Below, piece by piece: positions 8,768 to 16,687 of a stretch of DNA of 64,000 nucleotides. The stretch lies in assembly GCF_001422925.1 (NCBI RefSeq), contig NZ_LMNI01000010.1, forward strand, positions 62,001-126,000, in the 5' to 3' direction. This DNA comes from Microbacterium sp. Leaf288 (GTDB lineage: Bacteria; Actinomycetota; Actinomycetes; Actinomycetales; Microbacteriaceae). Numbering within the stretch: position 1 is the stretch's first letter; each line of letters begins with the position of its first letter. A program made the position numbers and the translations under genes. Below the pieces are notes generated by a model. It saw nothing but the letters and a program-made list of their open reading frames with translations. It was not told the origin of the DNA and made no database searches.

Positions 8768-9064
8768 GTGATCATCGAGTTCGACGGGGATGTGTTCCGC
8801 TGGGAGGCGCGCGAGGATTCGGCGTGGTTCTTCACGTCGGTGCCGCCCGAGCTGAGCGAGGAGATCCGCGAGATCCCGCGCCCCTACCGCGGATTCGGAT
8901 CGGTGCGCGTGCGGGCGAACATCGGCGGCAGCGAGTGGACGACGTCGATCTTCCCCTCGTCGGACGGCTCGTACGTGCTGCCGCTGAAGAAGGCCGTGCG
9001 CGATGCCGAAGGACTGGTCGACGGCGGACCGGTGACCGTGCGCCTCGAGGTGCTCGACGGCTGA
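8768..9064 (+). CDS. DUF1905 domain protein
   Basis: A small protein of about 98 residues that is one complete DUF1905 domain: a beta-barrel pattern of FDGDVFRWEAREDSAWFF, then GFGSVRVRANIGGSEWTTS and a terminal segment YVLPLKKAVRDAEGL. In other bacteria this domain is sometimes joined to a YdeI-like domain; here it stands alone. The start is uncertain: GTG at 8768 or 8762 both fit, and neither has a good ribosome site. Function is unknown. Confidence 0.75.
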   Translation: MIIEFDGDVFRWEAREDSAWFFTSVPPELSEEIREIPRPYRGFGSVRVRANIGGSEWTTSIFPSSDGSYVLPLKKAVRDAEGLVDGGPVTVRLEVLDG

Positions 9065-9069
9065 GGCGG

Positions 9070-10296
9070 CTACTCCGCCGGTGCGAGCATGCGTCGCTGA
9101 ATCCGCCGGTCGAGATCGTCGAGCTCGCCGATGACGTCGTTCGCCGCCCACACGCGGTCGCGCTTTCGTCCGGTGATCTCGGTGATCACGCCCGCGTCGG
9201 TGAGCCGGTCGAGTGCGGCGTAGGCGGTCGCCGGGGTGCTTCCGAGCGCCGTGATCGCGTCTTCGCCCGACATCACGGGGTCGTCGAGGAGTGCGGTGAG
9301 GAGTCGATCGGTGGCGGAGCCATCGGTCGCGTCGACGAGCGACCGCCACTCGGCCGGGAGTTCGCGCAGTGCGTCGCTCGACGTTCGCGACTCGGTGGCC
9401 GCCGCGACGGCCGCACGCACCATGATCGCGATGATGGTGGTGGGGTCGCCCTCGCGGTACGCCGTGAGCGAAGAGAAGTAGTCGTCTCGCACCGCGAGCA
9501 GGCCGCTCGCGAGCGGCATGACGGCGGTCTTTGTGACCCCGCGCCGGCGCAGGATCGCGCTCACGAGCGCCCGCCCGACGCGGCCGTTGCCGTCGGTGAA
9601 CGGGTGGATGGATTCGAACTGGGCGTGCGCGATCGCCACCTGCGCGAACACGGGAACGTCGTCGCGGTCCGCCCACTCGATGAGGTCGTCGAGCAGCGGT
9701 GCCACGAGGTCAGGAGGAGGCGGCACGTACAGCGCGTTGCGCGGACTGTGGTCGCTGCCACCGATCCAGTTCTGCACGTCGCGCAGCCGGCCGGCGTAGT
9801 GCGCCTCGGCGGAGTCGTCGGCCATAAGGGTGCGATGCGCGGCGAGCAGATCCTCGACGGTGATCGTCCCCGCATCGCCGGCTCGGTCGACGAGGCGGTG
9901 GAGCGCGGCGGAGGCCGCGACCATGCTGGTCGCGCTGCTGTTCGCTCGGCTTCCCGCGAGCGCGCGTGCGTAGTCGGCGGCGGTCGCCGAGATGCGCTCG
10001 ATCTTGGAGGAGGCCACCGACTCGGTGCGGAGCATGAAGCGCCCGAGCGCGCGCGACTGCGCTCGTGCCTCGGCGTCGGTCGTCGCCACCTCGACGAGCG
10101 CTCGTTCCGCGGCGGCGGTCAGTTCGGGGCCCGGCGTGTAGGTCAGGTGCGCGATGCGCGGAGGAATCGACACGGCGACGGAGCGCAGCATCCGATCTTC
10201 CCGGCTGCCGCCACGGATCGACTGCCGCCAGTCCCGCATCTCGGTGGTGTGGGCGGGCCAGACCGAAGCGTTGGGAAGTGAAACAGGGGCGCTCAC
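9070..10296 (-). CDS. Fic-domain protein with C-terminal winged helix
   Basis: A 408-residue Fic protein, expected to transfer AMP (or another nucleotide monophosphate) to a hydroxyl on a target protein. The catalytic loop HPFTDGNGRVGR lies at 231-242, with His231 and the Asp235/Asn237/Arg239 nucleotide-binding residues all present. An N-terminal helix containing TESVASSKIE (Glu100) resembles the inhibitory helix of class II Fic proteins, although the usual Gly/Asn after Glu is Arg here. The C-terminal 90 residues look like a winged-helix DNA-binding domain. No toxin-antitoxin partner is adjacent. The upstream region (10297-10330) has a TTTCA...TGAAA inverted repeat that could be its own operator. 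Confidence 0.9.
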   Translation of the reverse strand: MSAPVSLPNASVWPAHTTEMRDWRQSIRGGSREDRMLRSVAVSIPPRIAHLTYTPGPELTAAAERALVEVATTDAEARAQSRALGRFMLRTESVASSKIERISATAADYARALAGSRANSSATSMVAASAALHRLVDRAGDAGTITVEDLLAAHRTLMADDSAEAHYAGRLRDVQNWIGGSDHSPRNALYVPPPPDLVAPLLDDLIEWADRDDVPVFAQVAIAHAQFESIHPFTDGNGRVGRALVSAILRRRGVTKTAVMPLASGLLAVRDDYFSSLTAYREGDPTTIIAIMVRAAVAAATESRTSSDALRELPAEWRSLVDATDGSATDRLLTALLDDPVMSGEDAITALGSTPATAYAALDRLTDAGVITEITGRKRDRVWAANDVIGELDDLDRRIQRRMLAPAE

Positions 10297-10318
10297 TGTT
10301 TCAGTTTAGCGGTTGAGA

Positions 10319-10346
10319 TTGAAATAAGGCACGGCTTTGCTATGGT
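10319..10346 (+). promoter_or_regulatory. candidate sigma-70-type promoter for the DUF2510 gene
   Basis: TTGAAA at 10319-10324 and TATGGT at 10341-10346 are separated by 16 bases, about 60 bases before the start at 10407. The TTGAAA also forms one half of a TTTCA...TGAAA inverted repeat, so binding of a regulator there could affect both this gene and the divergent fic gene. Confidence 0.35.
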
Positions 10347-10406
10347 GCTCCGGGTCACGCGGCTCCGGTATGTTTGCGCTCGAGAATCATTCTGCTGGGG
10401 AGCATG

Positions 10407-11468
10407 ATGTCGGACGGGTCTCAGGGGGGACCGCCGCCCGGTTGGTACGAGGACGCTTCGCGTGCTGACCGCCTGCGGTGGTGGAACGGCGCTGCGTGGA
10501 CGGAGGACTACCGTCCGGTGGCGACCGATGCTGCCGCCACGGTGTCGATGGACGTCGTGGGTGGCGCTGGGCCGGTGTCGGCAGCGCCGCTGAGTCGCGC
10601 ACAGTTGCGTGCGCGACGGACGGCGGATTCGGATACTGCGGGTTCGGCGGCTGCGGCAGGCGAAGGGTCGGGGGTGCCCGACGCGGCGGTGGGGTCGCCC
10701 GCGCCGCCGTCGATCGCCGAGGAGCCGCATGCCGCGGCCGTGTGGCCGGCTCCGTCGTCGCTGGGCGAGGAGTCGCTCGTGCCTTCGCAGGCGGAGGTTG
10801 TGGTCGAGGCATCCGTTCCTGACGTCGTCTCGCACGAAGAACCCTATGCCGCCGCGGTGTGGCCGGCTCCTTCGTCACTGGCCGAGCCCGCGGAGCCGCG
10901 GGACGACGCATTGGTCGATGCGCCGTCGGCTGTGCCGGAACCCGACGTCCCGGCGCCCGCGCCGAATCCGCAGGTCGCGCCGGGTTCTCGTACGCCGGCG
11001 ACGCGGGGGGTGTCGACCAACGGTTCCCGGGCTGCGAAGGGCGAGACCATTCCCGACCAGATCGCGCCTCGGCGCCCGGCGCCCGTCGACGATCGTCTGC
11101 CCAGGCCGATCGTGTACCAGCCGGTGTCGAGTTCGTACGTGGGGGAGATGCGTCCGCCGCTTCCCGAGGCTGCGCCGGCGAACGTTCCGGCGCGCGCGTC
11201 GATCGTGCTGATGGCGGTGGCTGCGCTCGGGGGTCTGGCGGTCGTGTTCTGGCTCGGTGGCTGGAACGAGTCGGTCGCCGGCCTGGTCAGTCTGGTCAGT
11301 GTGGCGTTCGCAGCCGGCGCGTTCTTCCTCGCGATCGGCGGGCTGATCGTCGCGACGCAACGCCGGACGAGCAGGCTTCTGTCGGGCATCGCGATCGTGG
11401 TGTCGATCGGGTTGGCGGCGTGGCTGGCGATCGTCGCGACGCAGCAGGCGCTCGCGATCCTGAACTGA
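10407..11468 (+). CDS. DUF2510 domain protein with three C-terminal membrane helices
   Basis: A 353-residue protein. The N-terminus holds a DUF2510 motif (PPGWYEDASRADRLRWWNGA), a short Trp-rich module common at the N-terminus of actinobacterial membrane proteins. A long, acidic, Pro/Ala-rich linker follows (residues about 45-255) and contains an internal duplication: AAAVWPAPSSL occurs twice about 40 residues apart, each after EEP. The C-terminus has three hydrophobic helices. The start with GGGGAG upstream was chosen; ATG at 10404 is adjacent. Function unknown; DUF2510 proteins are often membrane-anchored scaffolds. Confidence 0.8.
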   Translation: MSDGSQGGPPPGWYEDASRADRLRWWNGAAWTEDYRPVATDAAATVSMDVVGGAGPVSAAPLSRAQLRARRTADSDTAGSAAAAGEGSGVPDAAVGSPAPPSIAEEPHAAAVWPAPSSLGEESLVPSQAEVVVEASVPDVVSHEEPYAAAVWPAPSSLAEPAEPRDDALVDAPSAVPEPDVPAPAPNPQVAPGSRTPATRGVSTNGSRAAKGETIPDQIAPRRPAPVDDRLPRPIVYQPVSSSYVGEMRPPLPEAAPANVPARASIVLMAVAALGGLAVVFWLGGWNESVAGLVSLVSVAFAAGAFFLAIGGLIVATQRRTSRLLSGIAIVVSIGLAAWLAIVATQQALAILN

Positions 11469-11483
11469 GCGGGCAGGCGGAAC

Positions 11484-12881
11484 TCAGAAGGGTGGCGGAT
11501 CGACCGGCACAGTCAGCGAGGTCGGCGAGACCCACCATTTCGCGCCGGTGGTTTCGTCGCGGTAGAGCACCCATTTGCTCTTGGTCTTGATCACGTGATG
11601 TCGTTCGCATAACGGACTGAGGTTCGTGTCGGCGGTCTTCCCGCCGTACTGCCAGTCGATCCGATGGTCGATGTCGCAATCGCGGGCGGATCTCGTGCAT
11701 CCGGGGCCGGTGCAGACCTGGTCGCGAACCCCGAGCCACCGACTCAGCGCCTTCGGAACCCGGTACGTGGTGCGGTCGACGTCGAGGACGGTGCCGGTGA
11801 CCGGGTGGGTGAGGATGCGGACCCAGCTGGACGCCTCGCCTGCGAGTCGCCGCGCGGTCTCCGTGTCGATCGGGCCGTAGCCGTCGAGCGTGGCGGGCTC
11901 GTTGTCGTGTCCGAGGAGCGTCATGACGGGCACAGTGATCGCGACGGAGGCGCGGGATCGCCAGGTGCCGGATCCCGCGGCCTGGGCGGCACCGGCTGCG
12001 CCCGCGGCGAGCACGTCGAGCACGATGTCGGCCCGGAGCTGGGCCAGCGTGCGCTCCTCACCGTCGTGCGCACGCAGATGCCGCGCGTGCGCGTCCGCGT
12101 GCCGATACGTGGCCAGTACCTTGTCGGCCGGGCCGAAGACGATGAGCGAAGCCATCCCGTCGGCCTCGGCCTGGAACCACACGTTCCGATCGTCCATCGC
12201 CCGCGTGTGCCGCTCGTCGATGTGCTCGGGGTGCACTCGTTCGCGCACGACTCGAGCGCGCGTGCGGAACTTTCCGGGAGTGAGAGTCGTCGCGGATCCC
12301 CGGAGCAGCTCGTCGAACTTCGCCCAGGCCCCTCTGTCGCGGGCCGGGAGTGTGCCGGCCTGCTGCGCCGCGGCCGTCGCGTTCTGAGTAGGAACCCGTC
12401 CGGCCCGGAACGCTTCCCAGATGTTCGGGCACCGCTCGCGCAGGGTGTCAGCGTGCGCGGCGCGCGTGCTCACCATCATTGCGGACATGCCCAACCGCAC
12501 AGCGAGGTCCAGCGTCGCGGCGCGCACGGCGATGTTCCGCCGCTCCGCACGGACCGCCGCTGCCGAACGCCCCTGCGGATCGAGCCACGCTGGATCGAGA
12601 GTCGGATCAGGCCCGACCCACGGATCGGGGCAGGCCGCAGCATCCCGCAGGATGTCCGCGATGCCGGCGTACTCGTCGGCAACCAGCATGCGCGCTCGGG
12701 CGCTGATGCCCTCGAGTTTGTTGACGGCGGCCTCGTGCGCGGCGCCACTCGCTTCGAGCTGCGCGAGCTCGATAGGCGGAACCACCTCGCCTGGGTCGAG
12801 CACGTCCCATGGGTCGAGGAAGAGCTCGGGATCACCATTGATCCGCGAGTCGAGGTCGACCTCCATAGGAGAAATATTCAT
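11484..12881 (-). CDS. DUF222 - HNH endonuclease (13E12 family)
   Basis: A 465-residue protein of the DUF222-HNH class, highly multiplied in actinobacteria (the 13E12 repeat family). Most of the protein (residues about 50-330) is the helical DUF222 region. At the C-terminus is an HNH nuclease with DIDHRIDW at 403-410 (His406), Asn420 in ADTNLSPLC and His428/His429 in CERHH, after a CTGPGCTRSARDC metal-binding segment. All catalytic residues are present, so it may be active. Biological role is unsettled; homing-like or phage-defence roles have been suggested. It lies next to a truncated DUF3800-like gene at the left edge of the pilus locus. Confidence 0.88.
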   Translation of the reverse strand: MNISPMEVDLDSRINGDPELFLDPWDVLDPGEVVPPIELAQLEASGAAHEAAVNKLEGISARARMLVADEYAGIADILRDAAACPDPWVGPDPTLDPAWLDPQGRSAAAVRAERRNIAVRAATLDLAVRLGMSAMMVSTRAAHADTLRERCPNIWEAFRAGRVPTQNATAAAQQAGTLPARDRGAWAKFDELLRGSATTLTPGKFRTRARVVRERVHPEHIDERHTRAMDDRNVWFQAEADGMASLIVFGPADKVLATYRHADAHARHLRAHDGEERTLAQLRADIVLDVLAAGAAGAAQAAGSGTWRSRASVAITVPVMTLLGHDNEPATLDGYGPIDTETARRLAGEASSWVRILTHPVTGTVLDVDRTTYRVPKALSRWLGVRDQVCTGPGCTRSARDCDIDHRIDWQYGGKTADTNLSPLCERHHVIKTKSKWVLYRDETTGAKWWVSPTSLTVPVDPPPF

Positions 12882-12923
12882 GCATAGAGACTACGGATAG
12901 CCTCCGACATTCGATCAAAATGT

Positions 12924-13208
12924 CTAAAGGGTGAGCTTGCTCGAGCGGGCCGGGTAGACGGCGACTCCCCGCCCGAGGATGCGTCCAGACACGGGGTGCA
13001 GTGCGAACTGGGTGAGCAAGGCATCCCACAGTCCCTGCAGGTCGGCGACGGGCTCGCCGGTCTCGAAGAGACGCGTCACGAGGAACGAGGTGATGTCGGC
13101 GAGCTGGATGATCTCGCGGTCCCAGGTGCTGAGGTCGGTGTCGACCCAGAGCGGCTTGTCGAGCACGAGGTCGTACCTGGGCGCCTGGGTGAGGTGCGCC
13201 GACAGCAT
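12924..13208 (-). pseudogene. C-terminal remnant of a DUF3800-like protein
   Basis: An open frame of 94 residues from an ATG at 13208, with an in-frame stop only about 14 codons upstream. The sequence REIIQLADITSFLVTRL matches the C-terminal IQ-x-AD motif of DUF3800 proteins (predicted RNase-H-like, defence-associated), but the N-terminal two thirds, including the usual D-E-S-G motif, are missing. It could also be a small independent gene. It adjoins the DUF222-HNH gene and the leader of the pilin operon, a place where insertions and deletions seem to have happened. Confidence 0.4.
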
Positions 13209-13372
13209 CGCGCGGATCTCAGCCGCTCCAGAAGAACAACTCGTGCCCTAACGCGGATTGGGTGTTCAGGGCTGAGCCTTTCCTGAGGCAACCCAGCATG
13301 CGTGTGCATTGACTTCTGTGGGCTGTATCTCGGATGCTTCTATGCGGGAGGGGATTCACGCACAGCGCGTGT

Positions 13373-13462
13373 GTCTCAAACCCAGCTCTAACGGAGTCTG
13401 GGACGTGTTACTGGGGTGTTTGAGACCGGCGCGCTTTGGCGCGCGTCGGTCGGTTAGAGCTG
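13373..13462 (+). promoter_or_regulatory. interleaved inverted repeats in the major pilin leader (possible pseudoknot)
   Basis: The gap 13209-13494 before the pilin gene has no gene. It holds a good -35 element (TTGACT, 13309-13314) and then two interleaved inverted repeats: GTCTCAAAC (13373-13381) pairs with GTTTGAGAC (13418-13426), and CAGCTCTAAC (13383-13392) pairs with GTTAGAGCTG (13453-13462). The order A-B-A'-B' allows a pseudoknot. A third hairpin, GCGCGC-TTTG-GCGCGC (13429-13444), lies between A' and B'. This is a candidate structured leader controlling pilin mRNA. Confidence 0.5.
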
Positions 13463-13494
13463 ACCTTTCAACTCACACTGGGGAGAGACGCGCC

Positions 13495-13944
13495 ATGCGT
13501 GCAACTATCAAGAACTACATCGAGGCTGCGAACCGCCGCCGCGAAGAAGAGGGCGAAGAAGGGTTCTCCCTCATCGAGCTCATCATCGTCGTCGTGATCC
13601 TTGGCATCCTTGTTGCCATCGCGATCCCGGTCTTCGCGAACATCCAGGCGGGTGCACAGGAGAACGCGCTGAAGGCGGCTGCTGCGAACGGAGCAACGGC
13701 TGTGGCCGCGGCGATCGCCGACAGCGACACCGCGACCACAGGTACGACAGCGGTGGCCAAGATCAACGCAGGTAGCGATGAGATCGGTCTCATCACTGCG
13801 GCGACCGACCCCACCACGGTTGACGGCGTATGCGTCACAGCTCAGTCGGGAGAGTACGACAAGCAGGTTTCGGCGGGACCCGGGTGCACCGCGACGGGGG
13901 CGTACGACATCTCGGCGTTCGCGGGGGCGACTCCAGGGAACTAG
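13495..13944 (+). CDS. pilA: type IV pilin (major pilin, PilA-like)
   Basis: A 150-residue prepilin, the likely main subunit of the pilus. The leader is 23 residues and strongly charged (NRRREEEGEEG), cut by the prepilin peptidase after Gly23; the mature protein starts with Phe24 followed by SLIELIIVVVILGILVAIAI, with Glu28 in the canonical +5 position. The C-terminal half has two Cys (in GVCVTA and GPGCTA) that may form the pilin D-loop disulfide. The start at 13495 has GGGGAGAG upstream. A strong hairpin directly after the stop and a long structured leader suggest its expression is set apart from the assembly genes. Confidence 0.93.
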   Translation: MRATIKNYIEAANRRREEEGEEGFSLIELIIVVVILGILVAIAIPVFANIQAGAQENALKAAAANGATAVAAAIADSDTATTGTTAVAKINAGSDEIGLITAATDPTTVDGVCVTAQSGEYDKQVSAGPGCTATGAYDISAFAGATPGN

Positions 13945-13952
13945 GTCACTGT

Positions 13953-13991
13953 CGGGGGTGGGAGCCGAGCATTCTCAGGCTCCCGCCCCCG
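13953..13991 (+). terminator. hairpin after the major pilin gene
   Basis: The arms GGGGGTGGGAGCC and GGCTCCCGCCCCC form a 13-bp stem (one G-T pair) with an 11-base loop. There is no U-tract. It probably terminates most transcripts after pilA and lets some continue into the assembly genes, as is common for abundant pilins. Confidence 0.65.
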
Positions 13992-14082
13992 TCGTGGGGT
14001 ACCGGCGTCGGGTTCCGCGCGATCGTGCGAATCCACGTGTCATCATTGGGTGGGGTTCTGTGCCACTTGGGGAGGTGGGCGG

Positions 14083-14448
14083 ATGAGGGGTCGTGGCGCC
14101 GATGCTGCGGGATTCAGCCTTGTCGAAGTAGTCATCGCGATGTTCATCTTCGGACTCATTGCGATTGCGCTGCTGCCGCCGTTGATCAACGGCCTTCGGT
14201 TCTCCTCGGAGCAGGCGCTCACGGCTACGGCAACGCGCCAGTTGAACGCATTGATTGAACAGGCCCGTGAACGACCCAAGTGCGCGGATATCAACCTTCT
14301 CGCGCCCGCGACCTTCGAGCGGTTCACCGTCGGCGACGGCGGCTACGTCTGTACGCCCGGCTCGGTCAACACGCTCACGTTGACAGCTCGGGACGCTGCG
14401 GGAGAGGTCCTCGCAACGGCGACTGCGAAAGTTTTGGTCGACTCGTGA
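14083..14448 (+). CDS. minor prepilin (GspI/PilV-like)
   Basis: A 121-residue protein with a type III signal: leader MRGRGADAAG, cleavage before Phe11, then FSLVEVVIAMFIFGLIAIAL with Glu at +5. The rest is short with two Cys (PKCADI, YVCTPG) and strand-rich. Minor pilins of this type initiate pilus assembly at the inner membrane. The start at 14083 follows a clear GGAGG. It is the first gene of a tightly packed row, with only three bases between its stop and the next ATG. Confidence 0.85.
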   Translation: MRGRGADAAGFSLVEVVIAMFIFGLIAIALLPPLINGLRFSSEQALTATATRQLNALIEQARERPKCADINLLAPATFERFTVGDGGYVCTPGSVNTLTLTARDAAGEVLATATAKVLVDS

Positions 14449-14450
14449 AC

Positions 14451-15053
14451 ATGACGGAACTCACCGACTCCCACGGCACGAGCGACCGCGAAGCCGGTAT
14501 GGGCCTCATCGAACTGGTCATTGCGGCAATCATCTCGTTGATTGTTCTTGGCGGGATCGCCACCATCCTGGTGAACTCCTGGCTGACTCAGAGCGATGTT
14601 CTCTCGACGAGTGAAGCCACCAATCGCGGCCAGCTCGTAAGTTCGACCCTTGAGAAGGCGATGCGCAACGCGGTCTACTTCGAGATCCACGGTGGCGGGT
14701 CGGAGGTCTGGGTCCGCACCACCTTCGATAAGGACCTGAACGGCGACGGCGTGGTAGATGACGAGCTCCATTGTCAGGCGTTCCATATCGCGAACGGGGT
14801 CGCCGAGATGAAGTCCGACAATCTCGACGTGGCAAGCGCAGCGTGGAGTACCTGGCTAGACGTCACGGACTACGGCGCCTTCGTCGTTAACGTGCAGGCG
14901 CCATCAGTCGGCGCTTTCCGCCAGACGCCGACGACGGGCGCGGGAACGACACTCTTCTACAGCTTCTCCGTCGCGACAGACTCGGCCCCCGTCAAGTTCG
15001 CCGGAGAAGTGTCGATCAGAGCAGGGGAAGCGGGGGATGGCGGATGCTGGTGA
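14451..15053 (+). CDS. minor prepilin (PilW/GspJ-like)
   Basis: A 200-residue prepilin. The signal is SDREAG followed by MGLIELVIAAIISLIVLGGI, cut after Gly16 with Met17 at +1 and Glu at +5. The body is larger than the previous minor pilin and includes KDLNGDGVVDDELHC, which resembles a calcium-binding D-x-N-x-D loop and may bind Ca2+. PilW-type subunits bridge the core minor pilins and PilX/PilY1. It overlaps the next gene by 10 bp. GTG at 14445, overlapping the upstream stop, is an alternative start. Confidence 0.85.
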   Translation: MTELTDSHGTSDREAGMGLIELVIAAIISLIVLGGIATILVNSWLTQSDVLSTSEATNRGQLVSSTLEKAMRNAVYFEIHGGGSEVWVRTTFDKDLNGDGVVDDELHCQAFHIANGVAEMKSDNLDVASAAWSTWLDVTDYGAFVVNVQAPSVGAFRQTPTTGAGTTLFYSFSVATDSAPVKFAGEVSIRAGEAGDGGCW

Positions 15054-16684
15054 TCAACAGGCGAACACCTCGTGGCGCTGCGGAGGACGAGGGAGCAGTG
15101 CTCATTACCGTCGTCGTCGTGATGCTGGTCGGCTTCGTCATTGCCGTCGCGGTCGCTGCCTCGGTGATGTTCACCATCGACGCCAATGTCGGCAATAAGG
15201 ACCGTACGCAGGCGTTCATCGCTGCCGAGTCGGGCCGTGATGTCGCGCTCGGTTCCATCCGCGAGAAGATCGGTGCGAGCGGGCTCAATTGCTCGCCGAG
15301 CGGCATGCCCGCGCCTCCTCCGATGTCGGGCACGGGCACAGCCCCGAACTACCAGTACACGGTCTACACGACGAACGACGTCGTTCGCCCGTCGGCGGAC
15401 CACCCGAGCGCATGGGCGAGCGTGTGCCCGACAACCGCCACCAAGTGGGTGAAGATCGAGTCCACGGGTTGGCAGGTGCCGACCGCCAAGACCACCATCG
15501 ACGCGATCTACCCGTGGTATCACGGCCCGTCAACCACCCCATCGGGCACCGTCGCGTTCTTCGAAGGCGAGTTCACCGCGACGAAATCCACGTACACGGG
15601 TGATCTTGTCATCCGCGACGGCGACTACGAGTGCAACAACGGTGCCTCCGGAGGTGTGCAGGGGGATCTTTGGGTGCTCCGCGGGAAGTTGACGATCACT
15701 GACACCTGCATCGTCACCGGGAGTGTGTACGTGCGCGACCAAATCAGCGTCGCGAACAAGCAGCTCCGCGTCGGCGGGGATCTCGTCTCGGTGCAGGGGA
15801 TGATCAAGCTCAACGCCAACGGCGCCGAGATCGGCGGGGACGTCTACGGTGCGGGCAACATCGACACCAAGACCGGCTCGGGCGTCGTCAAGGGGGCGTT
15901 CAAGACTCCCGGCAGTATGGTCGATCACAATCCGACGAGCTGGACCAACGGCGCGACCCCACCCGCACCGGTTCCGATCGATGACAACGCCCCCGCCCCG
16001 GTCATCTCGCCGACGCTCGAGCAGGTATATGCGGCAACCAGCTGGATCGAGTTGACCAGCACCACCACCTGGAGCTCAATCGCAATGCCTGTCTACGCCC
16101 CGATTCCCGGAACAGTGTGCTCAACCACACAGCTCCAGGATGTATTGCGCGCGACCGGCACCCGTGCGGTGATCGACATGACAGGGTGTCCTGCCGGCGG
16201 AAGCGGGATCAAGGTCGACCCGGGCAACGTCACGGTGGCCCGGGATGCCGTGATCTTGGTTCCCGCGAACCAGAAGATGGACCTCGAGTTGACGAAGACG
16301 ATCTCCCGCCCAGTCGGCACTACTCTCGCGGGAGGGCCGCAGTTGCTGATCGTGCACCTCGACCCCAATGGTAGCGACGGCCGACCGCCCGCCTGCGGTA
16401 GCAGTGATCTCGACAAATTCACGGCCGGTGGAACAAATAGTGTTCGTACGCTCATCTACAGCGCGTGCGGAATAGGCAGCACGATGTCGCTCACCATGTC
16501 CGGCCAGCTCTACATGGGAAGCGACGGGCTGCACCTCAACGGCGGCACGTTCACGTGCGTCCCGATGTCGTGGGCGCCGACCCTTCCCACGATCAGCTGC
16601 GGCATCAAGGGACCGGGCGGAATCTTCGACCCCACGAACACGGTGACGAGGCTGGACGACCTCGCGTATCAGACAGAGAAGTAG
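15044..16684 (+). CDS. PilX-like pilus protein with a solenoid-like body
   Basis: A 546-residue protein. The N-terminus is like PilX: a short basic leader with no cleavable type III site, then a long hydrophobic helix (AVLITVVVVMLVGFVIAVAVAA, about residues 19-40) and SVMFTIDANVGNKDRTQAFIAAESG, the A-x-x-E motif of PilX N-terminal domains. Residues about 180-300 have repeated short V/I/G-rich turns (GDLWVLRGKLTITDTCIVTG, GDLVSVQGMIKLNANG) that look like a bactofilin-type or beta-solenoid fold. The C-terminal 250 residues hold several Cys. It may be a surface or tip-associated subunit. The mix of PilX N-terminus and solenoid is unusual compared with the 200-residue proteobacterial PilX. Confidence 0.75.
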   Translation: MLVINRRTPRGAAEDEGAVLITVVVVMLVGFVIAVAVAASVMFTIDANVGNKDRTQAFIAAESGRDVALGSIREKIGASGLNCSPSGMPAPPPMSGTGTAPNYQYTVYTTNDVVRPSADHPSAWASVCPTTATKWVKIESTGWQVPTAKTTIDAIYPWYHGPSTTPSGTVAFFEGEFTATKSTYTGDLVIRDGDYECNNGASGGVQGDLWVLRGKLTITDTCIVTGSVYVRDQISVANKQLRVGGDLVSVQGMIKLNANGAEIGGDVYGAGNIDTKTGSGVVKGAFKTPGSMVDHNPTSWTNGATPPAPVPIDDNAPAPVISPTLEQVYAATSWIELTSTTTWSSIAMPVYAPIPGTVCSTTQLQDVLRATGTRAVIDMTGCPAGGSGIKVDPGNVTVARDAVILVPANQKMDLELTKTISRPVGTTLAGGPQLLIVHLDPNGSDGRPPACGSSDLDKFTAGGTNSVRTLIYSACGIGSTMSLTMSGQLYMGSDGLHLNGGTFTCVPMSWAPTLPTISCGIKGPGGIFDPTNTVTRLDDLAYQTEK

Positions 16685-16687
16685 CGC

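Noticed and set aside
13346..13426. Resemblance of the pilin leader to a cyclic di-GMP (GEMM-I) riboswitch, because of CACGCACAG at 13357 and GGGACG at 13400
   Set aside because: The rest of the GEMM consensus (AAACC loop, GGGACGCAAAGCC and the tetraloop receptor) is missing, and the strong interleaved repeats do not fit that fold.
12882..13494. tRNA or att site as cause of the DUF3800 truncation
   Set aside because: No tRNA-like cloverleaf and no matching direct repeats were seen in this region.
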